A program made the position numbers and the translations under genes. 64,000 nt of DNA, from positions 1-64,000 of the forward strand of contig JAHDIS010000002.1 of the NCBI GenBank assembly GCA_020630695.1, given 5' to 3'. The notes beneath the pieces were generated by a model, which saw only the letters and a program-made list of their open reading frames with translations, was not told the DNA's origin and did not search any database. The DNA comes from Paracoccaceae bacterium. Its GTDB lineage: Bacteria; Pseudomonadota; Alphaproteobacteria; Rhodobacterales; Rhodobacteraceae. Below, one piece after another: positions 42,413 to 52,013 of this stretch (position 1 is the first letter of the stretch; every line of letters begins with the position of its first letter).

Positions 42413-43711
42413 TCACACTTGCTCGATCCGAAGCGCCACAGGGTCGCCGTCAACAACTCCGGTCTGTGTCATTCCGACAAGTGCCTGCTCCAGCGCGGCA
42501 CGTGTCGTTTTGTGCGTCACGATCAAGACCGGAGCGGTATCGTCGCTATGATCATACTGGCGCATACGGTTGATCGAAACGCCTGCTTCACCCAGGACGC
42601 TTGCGACCTTGGCCAGTGCACCGGGTTTGTCGAACAGGGCAAGCCGCAGATAATAGGGGGCAGGCGTGGTTGCCTTGGCTGCCGGAACGGATTTCAAAGT
42701 GCCTGCCGGCTGTCCGAACGTGGTCAGGCGCGTGCCGCGCGCGATGTCGAGGATGTCGCCCAAAACAGCACTGGCTGTCGGCCCTTCACCAGCACCAGCG
42801 CCACGCAATACGATTTGCCCAACCTGATCGCCTTCGATGACAACCATATTGGTTCCGCCGACCAACTGCCCCAAAGGCGAGGTCGCCGGAACAAGACAGG
42901 GTGCCATACTTTGTTCGAGCCCTCGGCCCGTCAGACGCGACACGCCAAGCAGTTTGATCCGGAAACCCATATCCGCCGCCTGACGAATATCCTCGATGCT
43001 GACGCGGCCAATGCCTTCCAGTTCTACCGCGTCGAAGTTCACCTGCGTTCCGTAGGCAATCGAAGCCAGCAAAGACAGTTTGTGCCCAGCATCAATGCCG
43101 CCCACATCGAGGTTTGGATCAGCTTCCAGATATCCAAGGCCATCCGCTTCGGCGAAAGCTTCATCATAGCTCAGGCCTGCGTCTTCCATGCGGGTCAGGA
43201 TGTAATTGCATGTCCCGTTCATCACGCCCATGACGCGATCGATTTCATTCCCTGCCAGACCTTCGGTCAACGCCTTGATTACAGGGATCCCACCCGCGAC
43301 GGCCGCTTCAAAGCGCAGAACAGCGCCATTTGCCTCGGCCAGCTCCGCCAGAACTTGCCCATGATGTGCCAGCAGGGCCTTGTTTGCGGTTACCACATCC
43401 TTGCCCGCGCGCAGTGCAGCTTCGGTCGCCGCTTTGGCAGGGCCATCACTGCCGCCCATCAATTCCACAAAGATGTCCACGTCGTCGCGCTTGGCCAGTG
43501 CGACAGGATCGTCTTCCCAAGCATAGGCATCAAGATTGACACCGCGATCCTTGTCGCGGCTCCGTGCCGATACGGCGGAAATTTCGATGGATCGCCCCGT
43601 CCGCTCGGTCAGCAAAGCAGCCTTTTGACGGACGATTTTGACCACTCCGGCGCCCACTGTACCCAGACCGGCAATTCCGAGGCGCAGGGGGCTGGGGTTC
43701 TGGTTGGACAT
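42413..43711 (-). CDS. hom: Homoserine dehydrogenase
   Basis: 432 residues from ATG 43711 with AGGAG upstream. NAD(P) motif LGIAGLGTVGAGVVK; catalytic region VAGGIPVIKALTEGLAGNEIDRVMGVMNGTCNYILTRM; C-terminal ACT domain (about 350-425; LRLALFDKPGALAKVASVLGEAGVSINRM) for threonine feedback. It reduces aspartate semialdehyde to homoserine for threonine and methionine. The glpX gene follows after 140 bases in the same direction. Confidence 0.95.
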   Translation of the reverse strand: MSNQNPSPLRLGIAGLGTVGAGVVKIVRQKAALLTERTGRSIEISAVSARSRDKDRGVNLDAYAWEDDPVALAKRDDVDIFVELMGGSDGPAKAATEAALRAGKDVVTANKALLAHHGQVLAELAEANGAVLRFEAAVAGGIPVIKALTEGLAGNEIDRVMGVMNGTCNYILTRMEDAGLSYDEAFAEADGLGYLEADPNLDVGGIDAGHKLSLLASIAYGTQVNFDAVELEGIGRVSIEDIRQAADMGFRIKLLGVSRLTGRGLEQSMAPCLVPATSPLGQLVGGTNMVVIEGDQVGQIVLRGAGAGEGPTASAVLGDILDIARGTRLTTFGQPAGTLKSVPAAKATTPAPYYLRLALFDKPGALAKVASVLGEAGVSINRMRQYDHSDDTAPVLIVTHKTTRAALEQALVGMTQTGVVDGDPVALRIEQV

Positions 43712-43841
43712 GGCGCGGCTCCTTTGGCGCAAATTCTGATCGTGCATCCGTTATCGGGAATGCGGCTGCCGTGCAACGCCAAGGCGCGCGCGCTGCGCAC
43801 TTTGCCGTGCTGCGGTGTCGCTGTTGGAACTGTTTGCCGAA

Positions 43842-44171
43842 TTATTGTTCGCGCAGGGCAGCCGCCTTTTGGCGCAGGCGCTTTATTCTTTGATCAATGC
43901 CCACTGGCCCGACACTCTGTGCCTGAAGCCGTGCAGCGCGTGCGCGCAAGCCGGCCACACGCCCGGTGACCTGTCCAATTTGTTCGATGGTCGCCCGCGG
44001 CTCCGGTCCCTTCAGCAGCTCATCCATCGGCAACAGCTTGGGATAAGGCGCATCCTCCAGACCCGGGGTCTGAACGGCATCCAATTCTGGAAACTGGGTG
44101 CATCCCGAAAACGCGCTGGCCAAGACCAAGGCGGCAATCGGAACCCAATGCGGACGGCGGACACACAACAT
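43842..44171 (-). CDS. Small lipoprotein of unknown function
   Basis: 109 residues from ATG 44171. A basic N terminus, hydrophobic core and lipobox-like FSGC place the acylated cysteine at residue 24. The mature part is short, proline-rich first (TPGLEDAPYPKLLPMDELL), then helical and arginine/alanine/glutamine-rich (RVAGLRARAARLQAQ), probably a coiled coil. It is divergent from a TetR regulator with a palindrome between, so it may be regulated by it. Confidence 0.7.
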   Translation of the reverse strand: MLCVRRPHWVPIAALVLASAFSGCTQFPELDAVQTPGLEDAPYPKLLPMDELLKGPEPRATIEQIGQVTGRVAGLRARAARLQAQSVGPVGIDQRIKRLRQKAAALREQ

Positions 44172-44220
44172 GATGGTCTTGTGCCGCAAGCGTCGCGCGG
44201 GGGCAAGCATTGCGCTTGAT

Positions 44221-44236
44221 CTGAACGCATGTTCAG
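44221..44236. promoter_or_regulatory. Candidate TetR-type operator
   Basis: CTGAAC-4 nt-GTTCAG inverted repeat between the lipoprotein start (44171) and the tetR-type ATG (44250). Confidence 0.6.
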
Positions 44237-44249
44237 TTACGATCCGCTC

Positions 44250-44837
44250 ATGGCAAGAACACAAGGCAGTCACGCTCAGATCACCGGCCCGCGCATTCGC
44301 GAGGCGGCACTTCATCTGTTTGCGGAACATGGGTTTGCCGCGGTTTCCATGCGCCAGATCGCGGCAAAGGTCGGCGTTCAGGCCGGTGCTTTGTATAATT
44401 ACACGCCGGACAAACAGGCCCTGCTTTTTTCGCTTCTCAAGGGCCATATGGATGAGCTGCTTTCCGCCGCTCCGGATCAAACCACCGCTTCTCCGCAGGA
44501 CCGGCTAGAGACATTTGTGAAGTTTCACATCGAGTTTCACCTGCAGAGGCATGAGGCTGTTTTCATCTCCTACATGGAACTGCGCAACTTGACGGCCCAG
44601 AATTTCGAAGTGATCGAGTCCCTGCGCCGCGCTTATGAAAACCGGCTTGAGACAATCCTTCGCGATGGGGTCGCTGCTGGTGTGTTTTCGGTTCACGACA
44701 CAAAGCTGACCACGATGGCAATCATCGCAATGCTGACCGGGATTACCACGTGGTACAGGGATGGCGGCCGATTGTCGGCAGACGAGGTCAGCGCAACCTA
44801 TTGCGACATGGTTCGAAAGGCCGTTGGCGCCCTTTGA
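44250..44837 (+). CDS. TetR/AcrR-family transcriptional regulator
   Basis: 195 residues from ATG 44250. The N-terminal helix-turn-helix is LHLFAEHGFAAVSMRQIAAKVGVQAGALYNYTPDKQALL. The C-terminal ligand domain is helical (YMELRNLTAQNFEVIESLRR), reminiscent of fatty-acid/acyl-CoA responsive members, but the effector cannot be read. An in-frame ATG at 44229 lies inside the palindrome and is less likely. Confidence 0.9.
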   Translation: MARTQGSHAQITGPRIREAALHLFAEHGFAAVSMRQIAAKVGVQAGALYNYTPDKQALLFSLLKGHMDELLSAAPDQTTASPQDRLETFVKFHIEFHLQRHEAVFISYMELRNLTAQNFEVIESLRRAYENRLETILRDGVAAGVFSVHDTKLTTMAIIAMLTGITTWYRDGGRLSADEVSATYCDMVRKAVGAL

Positions 44838-44942
44838 AACCAGGCAACTGGCCCATCATGCAAAATCCAAGGTTCCCCTCGCCCGTCCCTTCCGGTAATC
44901 GGGTGATCAAACCTGAAAAGACGACCCTTCAAGGCGACGCAA

Positions 44943-46655
44943 ATGGCACGGCATCTAATTACTTCGGCAATCCCTTACATCAACGGGATCAAACACCTCG
45001 GAAACCTCGTCGGCAGCCAGTTGCCCGCCGACCTGTATGCCCGCTACTTGCGCGCCCGCGGTCACGAGGTTCTGTTCCTTTGCGCAACCGACGAACACGG
45101 CACGCCCGCAGAACTGGCGGCCGCAAAGGCCGGCAAGCCTGTTGCGGAATACTGCGCCGAGATGTGGGAAGTACAAGCCAAGCTTGCAGATGGCTTTCGC
45201 CTGTCCTTTGATCACTTTGGGCGATCATCGAGCACGCAAAACCACAAGCTGACCCAGCATTTCGCAGGTGTCCTGGCCGATCAGGGACTGATCCGCGAAG
45301 TTTCGGAAACGCAGATGTATTCCAAAGCCGACGGTCGTTATCTGCCCGACCGTTACATTGAAGGCACCTGCCCGAACTGTGGCTTTGACAGTGCCCGCGG
45401 CGATCAGTGTGACAACTGCACCAAGCAGTTGGACCCGGTTGATCTCATCAACCCGCATTCGACCATTTCCGGCAGCACCGATCTGGAAATGCGCGAGACA
45501 AAGCATCTCTATCTGCGACAGTCCGAAATGAAAGACCAACTCGAGGAATGGATCGACACCCGCGAAGGCTGGCCGGTTCTGACGACCTCGATTGCCAAGA
45601 AATGGCTGAACGATGGCGACGGGCTTCAAGACCGTGGCATCACGCGCGACCTTGATTGGGGTGTTCCGGTACAGCGAGGCGACGAACCTTGGCCCGGCAT
45701 GGAGGGCAAGGTTTTCTATGTCTGGTTCGATGCGCCCATCGAATACATCGCCTGTTCACAGGAATGGGTCGAAGCGGGCAAGGGCGACGACTGGGCTCGT
45801 TGGTGGCGTACCGACAAGGGCGCAGACGACGTGCGGTATACTCAGTTCATGGGCAAGGACAACGTGCCGTTTCACACGCTCAGCTTCCCGGTGACCATTC
45901 TTGGCTCGGGCGAGCCGTGGAAGCTGGTCGATTACATCAAATCGTTCAACTACCTGAACTATGACGGCGGCCAGTTCAGCACCTCGCGCGGACGGGGCGT
46001 CTTTATGGATCAGGCGCTTGAAATTCTGCCTGCCGATTACTGGCGTTGGTGGCTACTCAGCCATGCGCCGGAAAGCTCGGACAGTGAATTCACTTGGGAG
46101 AATTTCCAAATCTCCGTGAACAAGGATCTTGCCGACGTGCTGGGCAATTTCGCCAGCCGTGTGACCAAGTTCTGCCGCTCCAAATTTTCAGAAGCCGTGC
46201 CAGAGGCTGGCACTTATGGTCCCGACGAAGATCGGCTGATCGCCGCCCTTACGGACAAGCTGCGCGAATACGAACAGCACATGGAAACTATCGAGGTTCG
46301 TAAAGCCGCCGCCGCGTTGCGCGCGGCTTGGGTGCTTGGAAACGAATACCTGCAGGAAGTCGCTCCGTGGACCACCTTCAAGACAGATCCGGACAAGGCC
46401 GCAGCGCAAATCCGCCTCGCCCTTAACCTGATCCGCCTCTACGCTGTGGTTTCTGCGCCCTTCATCCCCGATGCGTCCAAGCAATTGCTGGACGCCATGC
46501 AAACTGATGACCGCAACTGGCCCGATGACGTTCCGAGCGCACTGGCTGCTTTGCCCGCTGGCCATGCCTTTGCCGTGCCCGAGGTGACTTTCAGAAAGAT
46601 CACCGATGACGAACGCGCAGAGTGGCAAGAGCGCTTTGCCGGAGTGCGGGAGTAG
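44943..46655 (+). CDS. metG: Methionyl-tRNA synthetase
   Basis: 570 residues. HIGH motif variant HLGN (18-21), zinc-binding [17 protein letters not shown], and the KMSKS-loop variant FSTSRGRG near residue 345, followed by an anticodon-binding helical domain ([19 protein letters not shown], then [18 protein letters not shown]). No C-terminal dimerisation (tRNA-bind) domain, as is common in alphaproteobacteria. It charges initiator and elongator tRNA-Met. Confidence 0.95.
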   Translation: MARHLITSAIPYINGIKHLGNLVGSQLPADLYARYLRARGHEVLFLCATDEHGTPAELAAAKAGKPVAEYCAEMWEVQAKLADGFRLSFDHFGRSSSTQNHKLTQHFAGVLADQGLIREVSETQMYSKADGRYLPDRYIEGTCPNCGFDSARGDQCDNCTKQLDPVDLINPHSTISGSTDLEMRETKHLYLRQSEMKDQLEEWIDTREGWPVLTTSIAKKWLNDGDGLQDRGITRDLDWGVPVQRGDEPWPGMEGKVFYVWFDAPIEYIACSQEWVEAGKGDDWARWWRTDKGADDVRYTQFMGKDNVPFHTLSFPVTILGSGEPWKLVDYIKSFNYLNYDGGQFSTSRGRGVFMDQALEILPADYWRWWLLSHAPESSDSEFTWENFQISVNKDLADVLGNFASRVTKFCRSKFSEAVPEAGTYGPDEDRLIAALTDKLREYEQHMETIEVRKAAAALRAAWVLGNEYLQEVAPWTTFKTDPDKAAAQIRLALNLIRLYAVVSAPFIPDASKQLLDAMQTDDRNWPDDVPSALAALPAGHAFAVPEVTFRKITDDERAEWQERFAGVRE

Positions 46656-46715
46656 CGAAACAAGAGAAACAGCCCGTGTAGACATTTTGTGCGATTGGGC
46701 TGAGCACTTTCCAGA

Positions 46716-47315
46716 TCAATGCCTCAGGGCGGCAAATACCATTGCCTCAATGCTTGCCATCAGCATGTCCGGCTTGCTGGCGTCGATCGACCCTCTTGCA
46801 GCAGCGCCTTCTATCAAGTCAAGAATGAGGTCGGCGGTGCTCGTATCGACAATGGAAGGTCCAAAATCCTTGCTCTCGACGCCCTTGAAGAGCAAGGATG
46901 TCAGCGCCTCGGCAAGTGTAGAGCGCGCCTGTAGAAAACGCTCTGCGATATCGGGCTCTCGCATCGCTTCTGCCGCGATATCTAGGTACAAAATTGCCGC
47001 GTCATGATCCGAACAGTGTTGAAAATATGCCCGGGTGAATTCCCGCAGACAAACTGAAGGCCGCACATTTCGCATCAGCATTTCGACAAACGGGTCAACA
47101 GATGACAGTTCCAACTCGGCCAGACCAATCAACATGTCATGTTTGCTAGGAAAGTGATTGTAGAGATTTCCCAAACTGACGCTTGCGCGTTTGGCAATCT
47201 CTCGCATGCCCGTCTGATGAAAGCCTCTTTCAACAAAGCAGGCTGCAGCCGCATCCAAGACCTGCTCGCGGCGCTTTCGAGATGCGATTTCGCGATTGTT
47301 CAGAGGGCTATCCAT
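46716..47315 (-). CDS. TetR-family regulator, co-transcribed with the amine oxidase
   Basis: 199 residues with helix-turn-helix ACFVERGFHQTGMREIAKRASVSLGNLYNHFPSKHDML. It starts nine bases after the stop of the permuted amine oxidase, same strand. The presumed operator is the 22-bp palindrome at 48593-48614 ahead of the oxidase, giving autoregulation of both genes. Confidence 0.9.
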   Translation of the reverse strand: MDSPLNNREIASRKRREQVLDAAAACFVERGFHQTGMREIAKRASVSLGNLYNHFPSKHDMLIGLAELELSSVDPFVEMLMRNVRPSVCLREFTRAYFQHCSDHDAAILYLDIAAEAMREPDIAERFLQARSTLAEALTSLLFKGVESKDFGPSIVDTSTADLILDLIEGAAARGSIDASKPDMLMASIEAMVFAALRH

Positions 47316-47324
47316 TCTTCTTGG

Positions 47325-48560
47325 TTATCCGGCAATACCATATGCTTTCAAGAGTGTATGGAGCGCCTTCTCAACAACAGCCTCATCCGTTTCCGACGAC
47401 AGTTCGAGCGCGACCGGTCCGCCGTTAAACGCAACCAAAACCGGAATTTTCGCGATCGGATACAGATTCACCCACGTATTGAAATACCCCGGTGGCAAGT
47501 CGTTAAATGGCGTGACGAGAAAATGAGCGTCACGATCCCAAAAATCGTCTTCGAACTGAAGATAGATCTTATCCAGCGTACCAAATCCAAGTTTTGAAAT
47601 CGCTGTTTGGTGACGTGTTGGCAGAGCAGGCGTGAATTGAATGTGATCGGACTTCAGAACACCAAGCGGTACGGTGACAACCACCGCATCGAAGGCCGAA
47701 TTGCCTCGTGTCGAGGCGACCCGCACTTCAGTACCGCTGTAGTCGATGTTCGTAACCACTTCCTTTAGCGAAGTAACGTAGTCACCTTCATAATTTTGCA
47801 GGACTTGATCGTACCCATCAGGGAACAGATATTCGTCACCCGAATAGTCTGATCTGAGCAAATAACCCCAAGTGTTTAACGACCCCGCTCCGGTTCCCGC
47901 ATGATTGTTGAAAAGAGCGATCTCCTCGAACCAGTCTGGCAACTCATCGGCGTTCAGGAGCGCCCCATCGCGCCGTATAGCCAAAGAGTCTTCTAGCGAT
48001 ATCGCGCGGTGCATGCCGGCACGTTCAATCTCGGGCACAAGCGGATTGCCATCGGAGCCATGCAACCAACTTGCGCCAAGATCGGCAGAAAATCCTAGTT
48101 TACGGTCGGTATGAATTCGACCCCCAATCCTGTTTCGGGCCTCAAGAACCTCAACGTCGCGCCCTGCCTCGCTCAGAAGCTGAGCGGCTACAAGCCCTGC
48201 AATACCGGCACCAATGATGCCAATCTTCCTGTGGGTGTGATCCAGCAACTTGGCCGCAACCTGACGACCCGATTCAAGCGCCGCATGCACTGAACTGTTG
48301 CGATCTGGGTTCACCGCTTCGCCTGCAAAAAATACTCTGTCGGATACTGGCGTGCCCAAGTGCCTATGGTGTTTACTCCAGGCCCCGCGCGCTAAATGAG
48401 AATACGATCCAAATGAATAGGGGTCGCGGCTCCAGTTCGTTCTCAGATAGCCGACGGGCTGTGGATAATTTTGACTTTGTGACAACGCAGGCCAGGCTGA
48501 AAATCCAGCAAACGCTGAGCTGGCGGCGCCACCAATCACGGTTCTGCGTTTCACAAGCAT
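47325..48560 (-). CDS. Tat-exported flavin amine oxidase with circularly permuted domain order
   Basis: 411 residues from ATG 48560 (GGAG upstream). Residues 1-30 are a twin-arginine signal (VKRRTVIGG). Residues 33-106 (PQPVGYLRTNWSRDPYSFGS; RVFFAGEAVN; SSVHAALESGRQVAAKLL) are what normally forms the extreme C terminus of monoamine oxidases. Only then, at 113-122, comes the FAD Rossmann start KIGIIGAGIAG with E140 and RIGGR 144-148, normally the N terminus. The rest runs in normal order (ADLGASWLHG, VVVTVPLGVL, LGFGTLDKIYLQFE) and stops at LHTLLKAYGIAG, just where the moved segment would join. It probably oxidises an amine in the periplasm with FAD; substrate unknown. Confidence 0.85.
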   Translation of the reverse strand: MLVKRRTVIGGAASSAFAGFSAWPALSQSQNYPQPVGYLRTNWSRDPYSFGSYSHLARGAWSKHHRHLGTPVSDRVFFAGEAVNPDRNSSVHAALESGRQVAAKLLDHTHRKIGIIGAGIAGLVAAQLLSEAGRDVEVLEARNRIGGRIHTDRKLGFSADLGASWLHGSDGNPLVPEIERAGMHRAISLEDSLAIRRDGALLNADELPDWFEEIALFNNHAGTGAGSLNTWGYLLRSDYSGDEYLFPDGYDQVLQNYEGDYVTSLKEVVTNIDYSGTEVRVASTRGNSAFDAVVVTVPLGVLKSDHIQFTPALPTRHQTAISKLGFGTLDKIYLQFEDDFWDRDAHFLVTPFNDLPPGYFNTWVNLYPIAKIPVLVAFNGGPVALELSSETDEAVVEKALHTLLKAYGIAG

Positions 48561-48592
48561 CTCGAATCTCCGACAAAACAAATCACAAGAAA

Positions 48593-48614
48593 AATGAACG
48601 ATCGTTCGTTCATT
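48593..48614. promoter_or_regulatory. Candidate TetR-type operator ahead of the permuted oxidase
   Basis: Perfect inverted repeat AATGAACGA, 4-base spacer, TCGTTCATT, 33 bases upstream of the oxidase ATG. On the minus strand it is adjacent to TTTACA, a possible -35. Confidence 0.78.
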
Positions 48615-48736
48615 GTAAAGATCAACCTATCGCAAAAGACGACTTGCCCGGCTCGAGCCGACTTGTTTGTATTTCAAGTGAGGTTTCTAGAACTTCAGTC
48701 TTGGGATCTCAGCTTTTGCCAGGGGTCATTCAACCG

Positions 48737-49312
48737 CTACGTAGAGATCTCATTGTGTCGCACAAACACCGCTGGCTGCCGTTCGGCCTTGAGTGCCCAT
48801 TCCATCTGTGCGTCGGTTTCAATAGCGCAGGGCCGAACACTGCGAAGACGGTCCAGCGCCTCATCAGGTGCCTCACCGGCTTCGATCATCAGGCGCAGGG
48901 CAACCATTCCCGACCGACCACACCCGCCCCGGCAATGCACCAGAACACGTCCACCGCCCAGCATGGCACGCCGCGCCCGATCACTGATCTCGGGCCATTG
49001 TTCTTCGAACTCCGGCCCCGGCACGCCGTAATCCTCAATCGGCAGATGCGCCCAGCGCGTGCCCTTGTCCTGAATATGCTGACCCAAATCCTGCGCGCCG
49101 ACAGCGACCAGTTCGACCTGTGTCACAAGCGAAATGACACAAGCCGGTGTCCAGCTGGAAATATGCTCCAGATCCCCGGAAAAATCACCGCCACAGCCGG
49201 GCAAAGGTGAAAGCGCCAGAATGCCACCGCCCACCGGCAGCGCATGAATTACAATCGTTGTGGCATCGCCGGACAGACTAGAGCTGACGGGCTCGGAATG
49301 TGTCACAAGCAT
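48737..49312 (-). CDS. Protein-tyrosine/dual-specificity-type phosphatase
   Basis: 191 residues with the P-loop VHCRGGCGRSGMVALRLM (catalytic C, then R six residues on) and upstream general-acid region LPIEDYGVPGPEF. It resembles the cyclin-dependent-kinase-inhibitor-3/DSP-like bacterial phosphatases. A GGGGGA ribosome site precedes ATG 49312. Its first 35 bases overlap the end of the zinc peptidase gene in another frame, so translation of the two is linked. Substrate unknown. Confidence 0.82.
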   Translation of the reverse strand: MLVTHSEPVSSSLSGDATTIVIHALPVGGGILALSPLPGCGGDFSGDLEHISSWTPACVISLVTQVELVAVGAQDLGQHIQDKGTRWAHLPIEDYGVPGPEFEEQWPEISDRARRAMLGGGRVLVHCRGGCGRSGMVALRLMIEAGEAPDEALDRLRSVRPCAIETDAQMEWALKAERQPAVFVRHNEIST

Positions 49313-50114
49313 TCATATCCCCCAATTCATAGCCTCTGGCGAACCATCTGGACCGTTGCTCAGATGTGCCATGCGTAAATGTATGCGGCTGCGGGAAGCG
49401 CCCGGCGCGCCGCTGCAAATGGTCGTCTCCAATCTTGCGGGCCGCGTTCAGCGCTTCCTCCAGATCGCCCGGCTCCAGCAGGCCGCTCACGTTCCGGGCC
49501 CAAACCCCGGACAAACAATCCGCCTGCAATTCCAGGCGGACCGTCAACGCATTGGCCTCCACCTTGGAAACCTGCTGGCGCATGCGGTTTACCTCACCCA
49601 GAATACCGACTTCGTTCTGCACATGGTGGGCCACCTCATGCGCAATCACGTAAGCCGCCGCAAAGTCGCCGCGTGCGCCAAGGTTTTGCGACAACGTCGC
49701 GAAAAACTCTGTGTCGAGATAAGCTTTCTCATCGGCCGGGCAGTAAAACGGACCGGTGGCCCCGGATGCACCCCCACATGGCGAAGAGGTCTGACCAGAA
49801 AACAGAACCAGCACTGGTGGCTCATAAGGACGACCGAGTTGATCCGGAAAAACCTGTCCCCATACCTGTTCGGTCGTGCCCAAAACCCGTGACGTGAATT
49901 CCGCAGCGCGCTCTTCTTCCGCGGTCAAAGGCCCCGCAGACGTCTGGTCTTGTGGCAAACCCTGTTGAAGCAGTGGCGTAACATCAATGCCGGCAAAATA
50001 ACCGACAGCCAGAACGAGCAACAAACCCACCCCACCGATTTTGGCACCGCCTCCGCCATTCGAACGGCGGCGGTCCTCAATATTACGGCTACCGCGCAAA
50101 CCACGCAGTTTCAT
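49278..50114 (-). CDS. Neutral zinc metallopeptidase, YpfJ family
   Basis: 278 residues from ATG 50114 (GGGAGGG upstream). N-terminal glycine-rich region, then one membrane anchor GVGLLLVLAVGYFAGI (about 28-45). The catalytic zinc motif is HEVAHH in AAYVIAHEVAHHVQN; CGGASGATGPFYCPADEKAYLD precedes it as in the family. Membrane-anchored with the active domain probably periplasmic. Role unknown. Confidence 0.88.
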   Translation of the reverse strand: MKLRGLRGSRNIEDRRRSNGGGGAKIGGVGLLLVLAVGYFAGIDVTPLLQQGLPQDQTSAGPLTAEEERAAEFTSRVLGTTEQVWGQVFPDQLGRPYEPPVLVLFSGQTSSPCGGASGATGPFYCPADEKAYLDTEFFATLSQNLGARGDFAAAYVIAHEVAHHVQNEVGILGEVNRMRQQVSKVEANALTVRLELQADCLSGVWARNVSGLLEPGDLEEALNAARKIGDDHLQRRAGRFPQPHTFTHGTSEQRSRWFARGYELGDMNACDTFRARQL

Positions 50115-50198
50115 TGGTCCCTCCCAGATGGTCCGGAGGAAAGGATACACATCACGGCGCAAAGGCCAACGATTCGCCACTTTCACCGATTGCTTGGT

Positions 50199-51725
50199 TC
50201 AGACAACCTGCCCCGGATATTTCATGGCCCAGTCGCGCAGAAACTCTGAAATATCGGCCCGACCGGCGTTCTGAGCCGTTCGCCGGGGCAAGGCCACGCC
50301 CGCCGTCAGAGCCAGACGCAGACATTCCAGATAGTCGCGGCCCTGCCTGCTGGGATTGTTTTCCGAGCCATGAATGATCGTCGAAAGCAACGTGCCGCCA
50401 TAACCGTTCACATGGGACAGATCAGCCTGCAGATTGATGAAGTATTGCATGACCTCGGGCAAACCTTCCCAGCCTGCGACATGCAAAGGCGTCAGCCCTT
50501 CGGAATCAGGAGCATCAAATGGCAAACCCAGCGCCACCAGCCTTTTGACATGGCCCAGACGCCCGGGCAGATGCAGAATTTCCCGGATCAGATGCTGGTA
50601 TGCCTCTGGCAGCTTGGCTGGATCGATAAACTGACCCGGACTTTCAAGGCCATCCGCAGCCCGGGCAAGCAATACCTCTTCCGGCGTCAGTTCGGCTGTA
50701 GCACCCATCGCCTCGATCGCTCGGGAAACTGCGCGATTGCCATGAACCCGCGCGAAACCATAGGCGTTGGCGCCGCGATAGACGCGGTTTGGATCCGCCC
50801 CCGCCTGTAATAACAGGTCAGTCATCCGAGCATCGGATGACCGCCGAGCGGCCTGATGCAGCGCAGGGCATACCCATGGTTGCTCACCGCCGATTTCGGC
50901 ATCGTTGAAATCATCCGCTTGGGCACCATGCGCGATCAGCATCTCAACCGCGGTGTGATCGTGGAAATCCATCGCCCGCAAAAGCGCGTTGGTTCCATGC
51001 GGGTTTGCCCCCGCCTCAAGAAGCATGCGCAAACCATCATGATGCCCAAGCTCCGTAGCATGATACAGGGATTCCCCATCATTTGGGTCCGCACCGTTGT
51101 CCAGCAACCAACGTCCCAAAACCATATTGTCCGCGTGCCCGATGGCACCGTAGAGCGCTGACAGCAGATGATCATCGCCTTGTTGGAACGGATATCCGTC
51201 GTTGACGTCCGCGCCATTTGCCAAAAGCATATTGGCCACCGAAACCATGTTTTCCTGCAGATCTGGCCGCGCCTTGTGCCACCGCGAGAAAGCCAGATGC
51301 AAAATTGGCCGCCTTGGTCCGATCTGCCGCGTCGCGTAACCCGGATCATCCGCTAGCATCCGCGCCACTTCGCTCTGATCGTACAAGGCGCACGACAGGC
51401 CAAAGGCCCCCTTGTTCAGATCTGGATACTGATCCAGCAGCGCCGAAACCTTTTCGTTCTGACCGTGGTATAGCGCAAACTTCAGCCGTTGTTGCGCAGC
51501 GGCGCGATCCAGCCCAAGTGTCTCTGAGGCCTTTACCAAGGCAGGCCAGCTTTCGAAAAGCGTTTCACGGGCTACAACATGCAACGCATCTGCCAGCTTG
51601 ATCTCTGCCCTCGCTCCGAGATGGCTTTCCACTCGGTGTCGGGCGGCGGCCTCACCGGTATCAAACGCCTTTTTCAAACGCTTGGCATCACGGCGCAATT
51701 GTTCTGTTGATTGGGATTGGGTCAT
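50199..51725 (-). CDS. Ankyrin-repeat protein
   Basis: 508 residues from ATG 51725 (GGAG upstream); the longer in-frame extension to 52376 runs into the dnaX start region and is not credible. A helical N-terminal part (1-100; EQLRRDAKRLKKAFDTGEAAARHRV) precedes about eight ankyrin-like repeats, for example VANMLLANGADVNDG, LGRWLLDNGADPNDG, LRMLLEAGANPHG, MTDLLLQAGADPNRV and TPLHVAGWEGLPEVM. No signal peptide, so cytosolic protein-protein binding is expected. Partner unknown. Confidence 0.85.
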   Translation of the reverse strand: MTQSQSTEQLRRDAKRLKKAFDTGEAAARHRVESHLGARAEIKLADALHVVARETLFESWPALVKASETLGLDRAAAQQRLKFALYHGQNEKVSALLDQYPDLNKGAFGLSCALYDQSEVARMLADDPGYATRQIGPRRPILHLAFSRWHKARPDLQENMVSVANMLLANGADVNDGYPFQQGDDHLLSALYGAIGHADNMVLGRWLLDNGADPNDGESLYHATELGHHDGLRMLLEAGANPHGTNALLRAMDFHDHTAVEMLIAHGAQADDFNDAEIGGEQPWVCPALHQAARRSSDARMTDLLLQAGADPNRVYRGANAYGFARVHGNRAVSRAIEAMGATAELTPEEVLLARAADGLESPGQFIDPAKLPEAYQHLIREILHLPGRLGHVKRLVALGLPFDAPDSEGLTPLHVAGWEGLPEVMQYFINLQADLSHVNGYGGTLLSTIIHGSENNPSRQGRDYLECLRLALTAGVALPRRTAQNAGRADISEFLRDWAMKYPGQVV

Positions 51726-52013
51726 TCGGGTCTCTCCTCGCAAGCCCGATGGTCCGTTAAACCAGGCAGGAAAGCCGAATATGATAATCGTTCGGACTTC
51801 AGGCAGGTGCGTATCCACGCTTTCCACGGACCAGGCAGCCCCCTGCATTGGGCTAGGCCAGCGTAGCAAAGGCTGGCCTGCGGAACAAGCGTCCGTACAG
51901 GCGATCTTCTTCGCAAAAAAGGGCCGCAACCCGACTTGGTGATCGCTTTGGGCGGTGGACGCGTCTTGCCCCCCGGCGTAGGCTATGTGGGTTCTGACTC
52001 GCAAAGGCATCGC

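Noticed and set aside
42317-43969. 550-codon plus-strand frame opposite hom
   Set aside because: Antisense shadow of homoserine dehydrogenase; no RBS and no recognisable motif.
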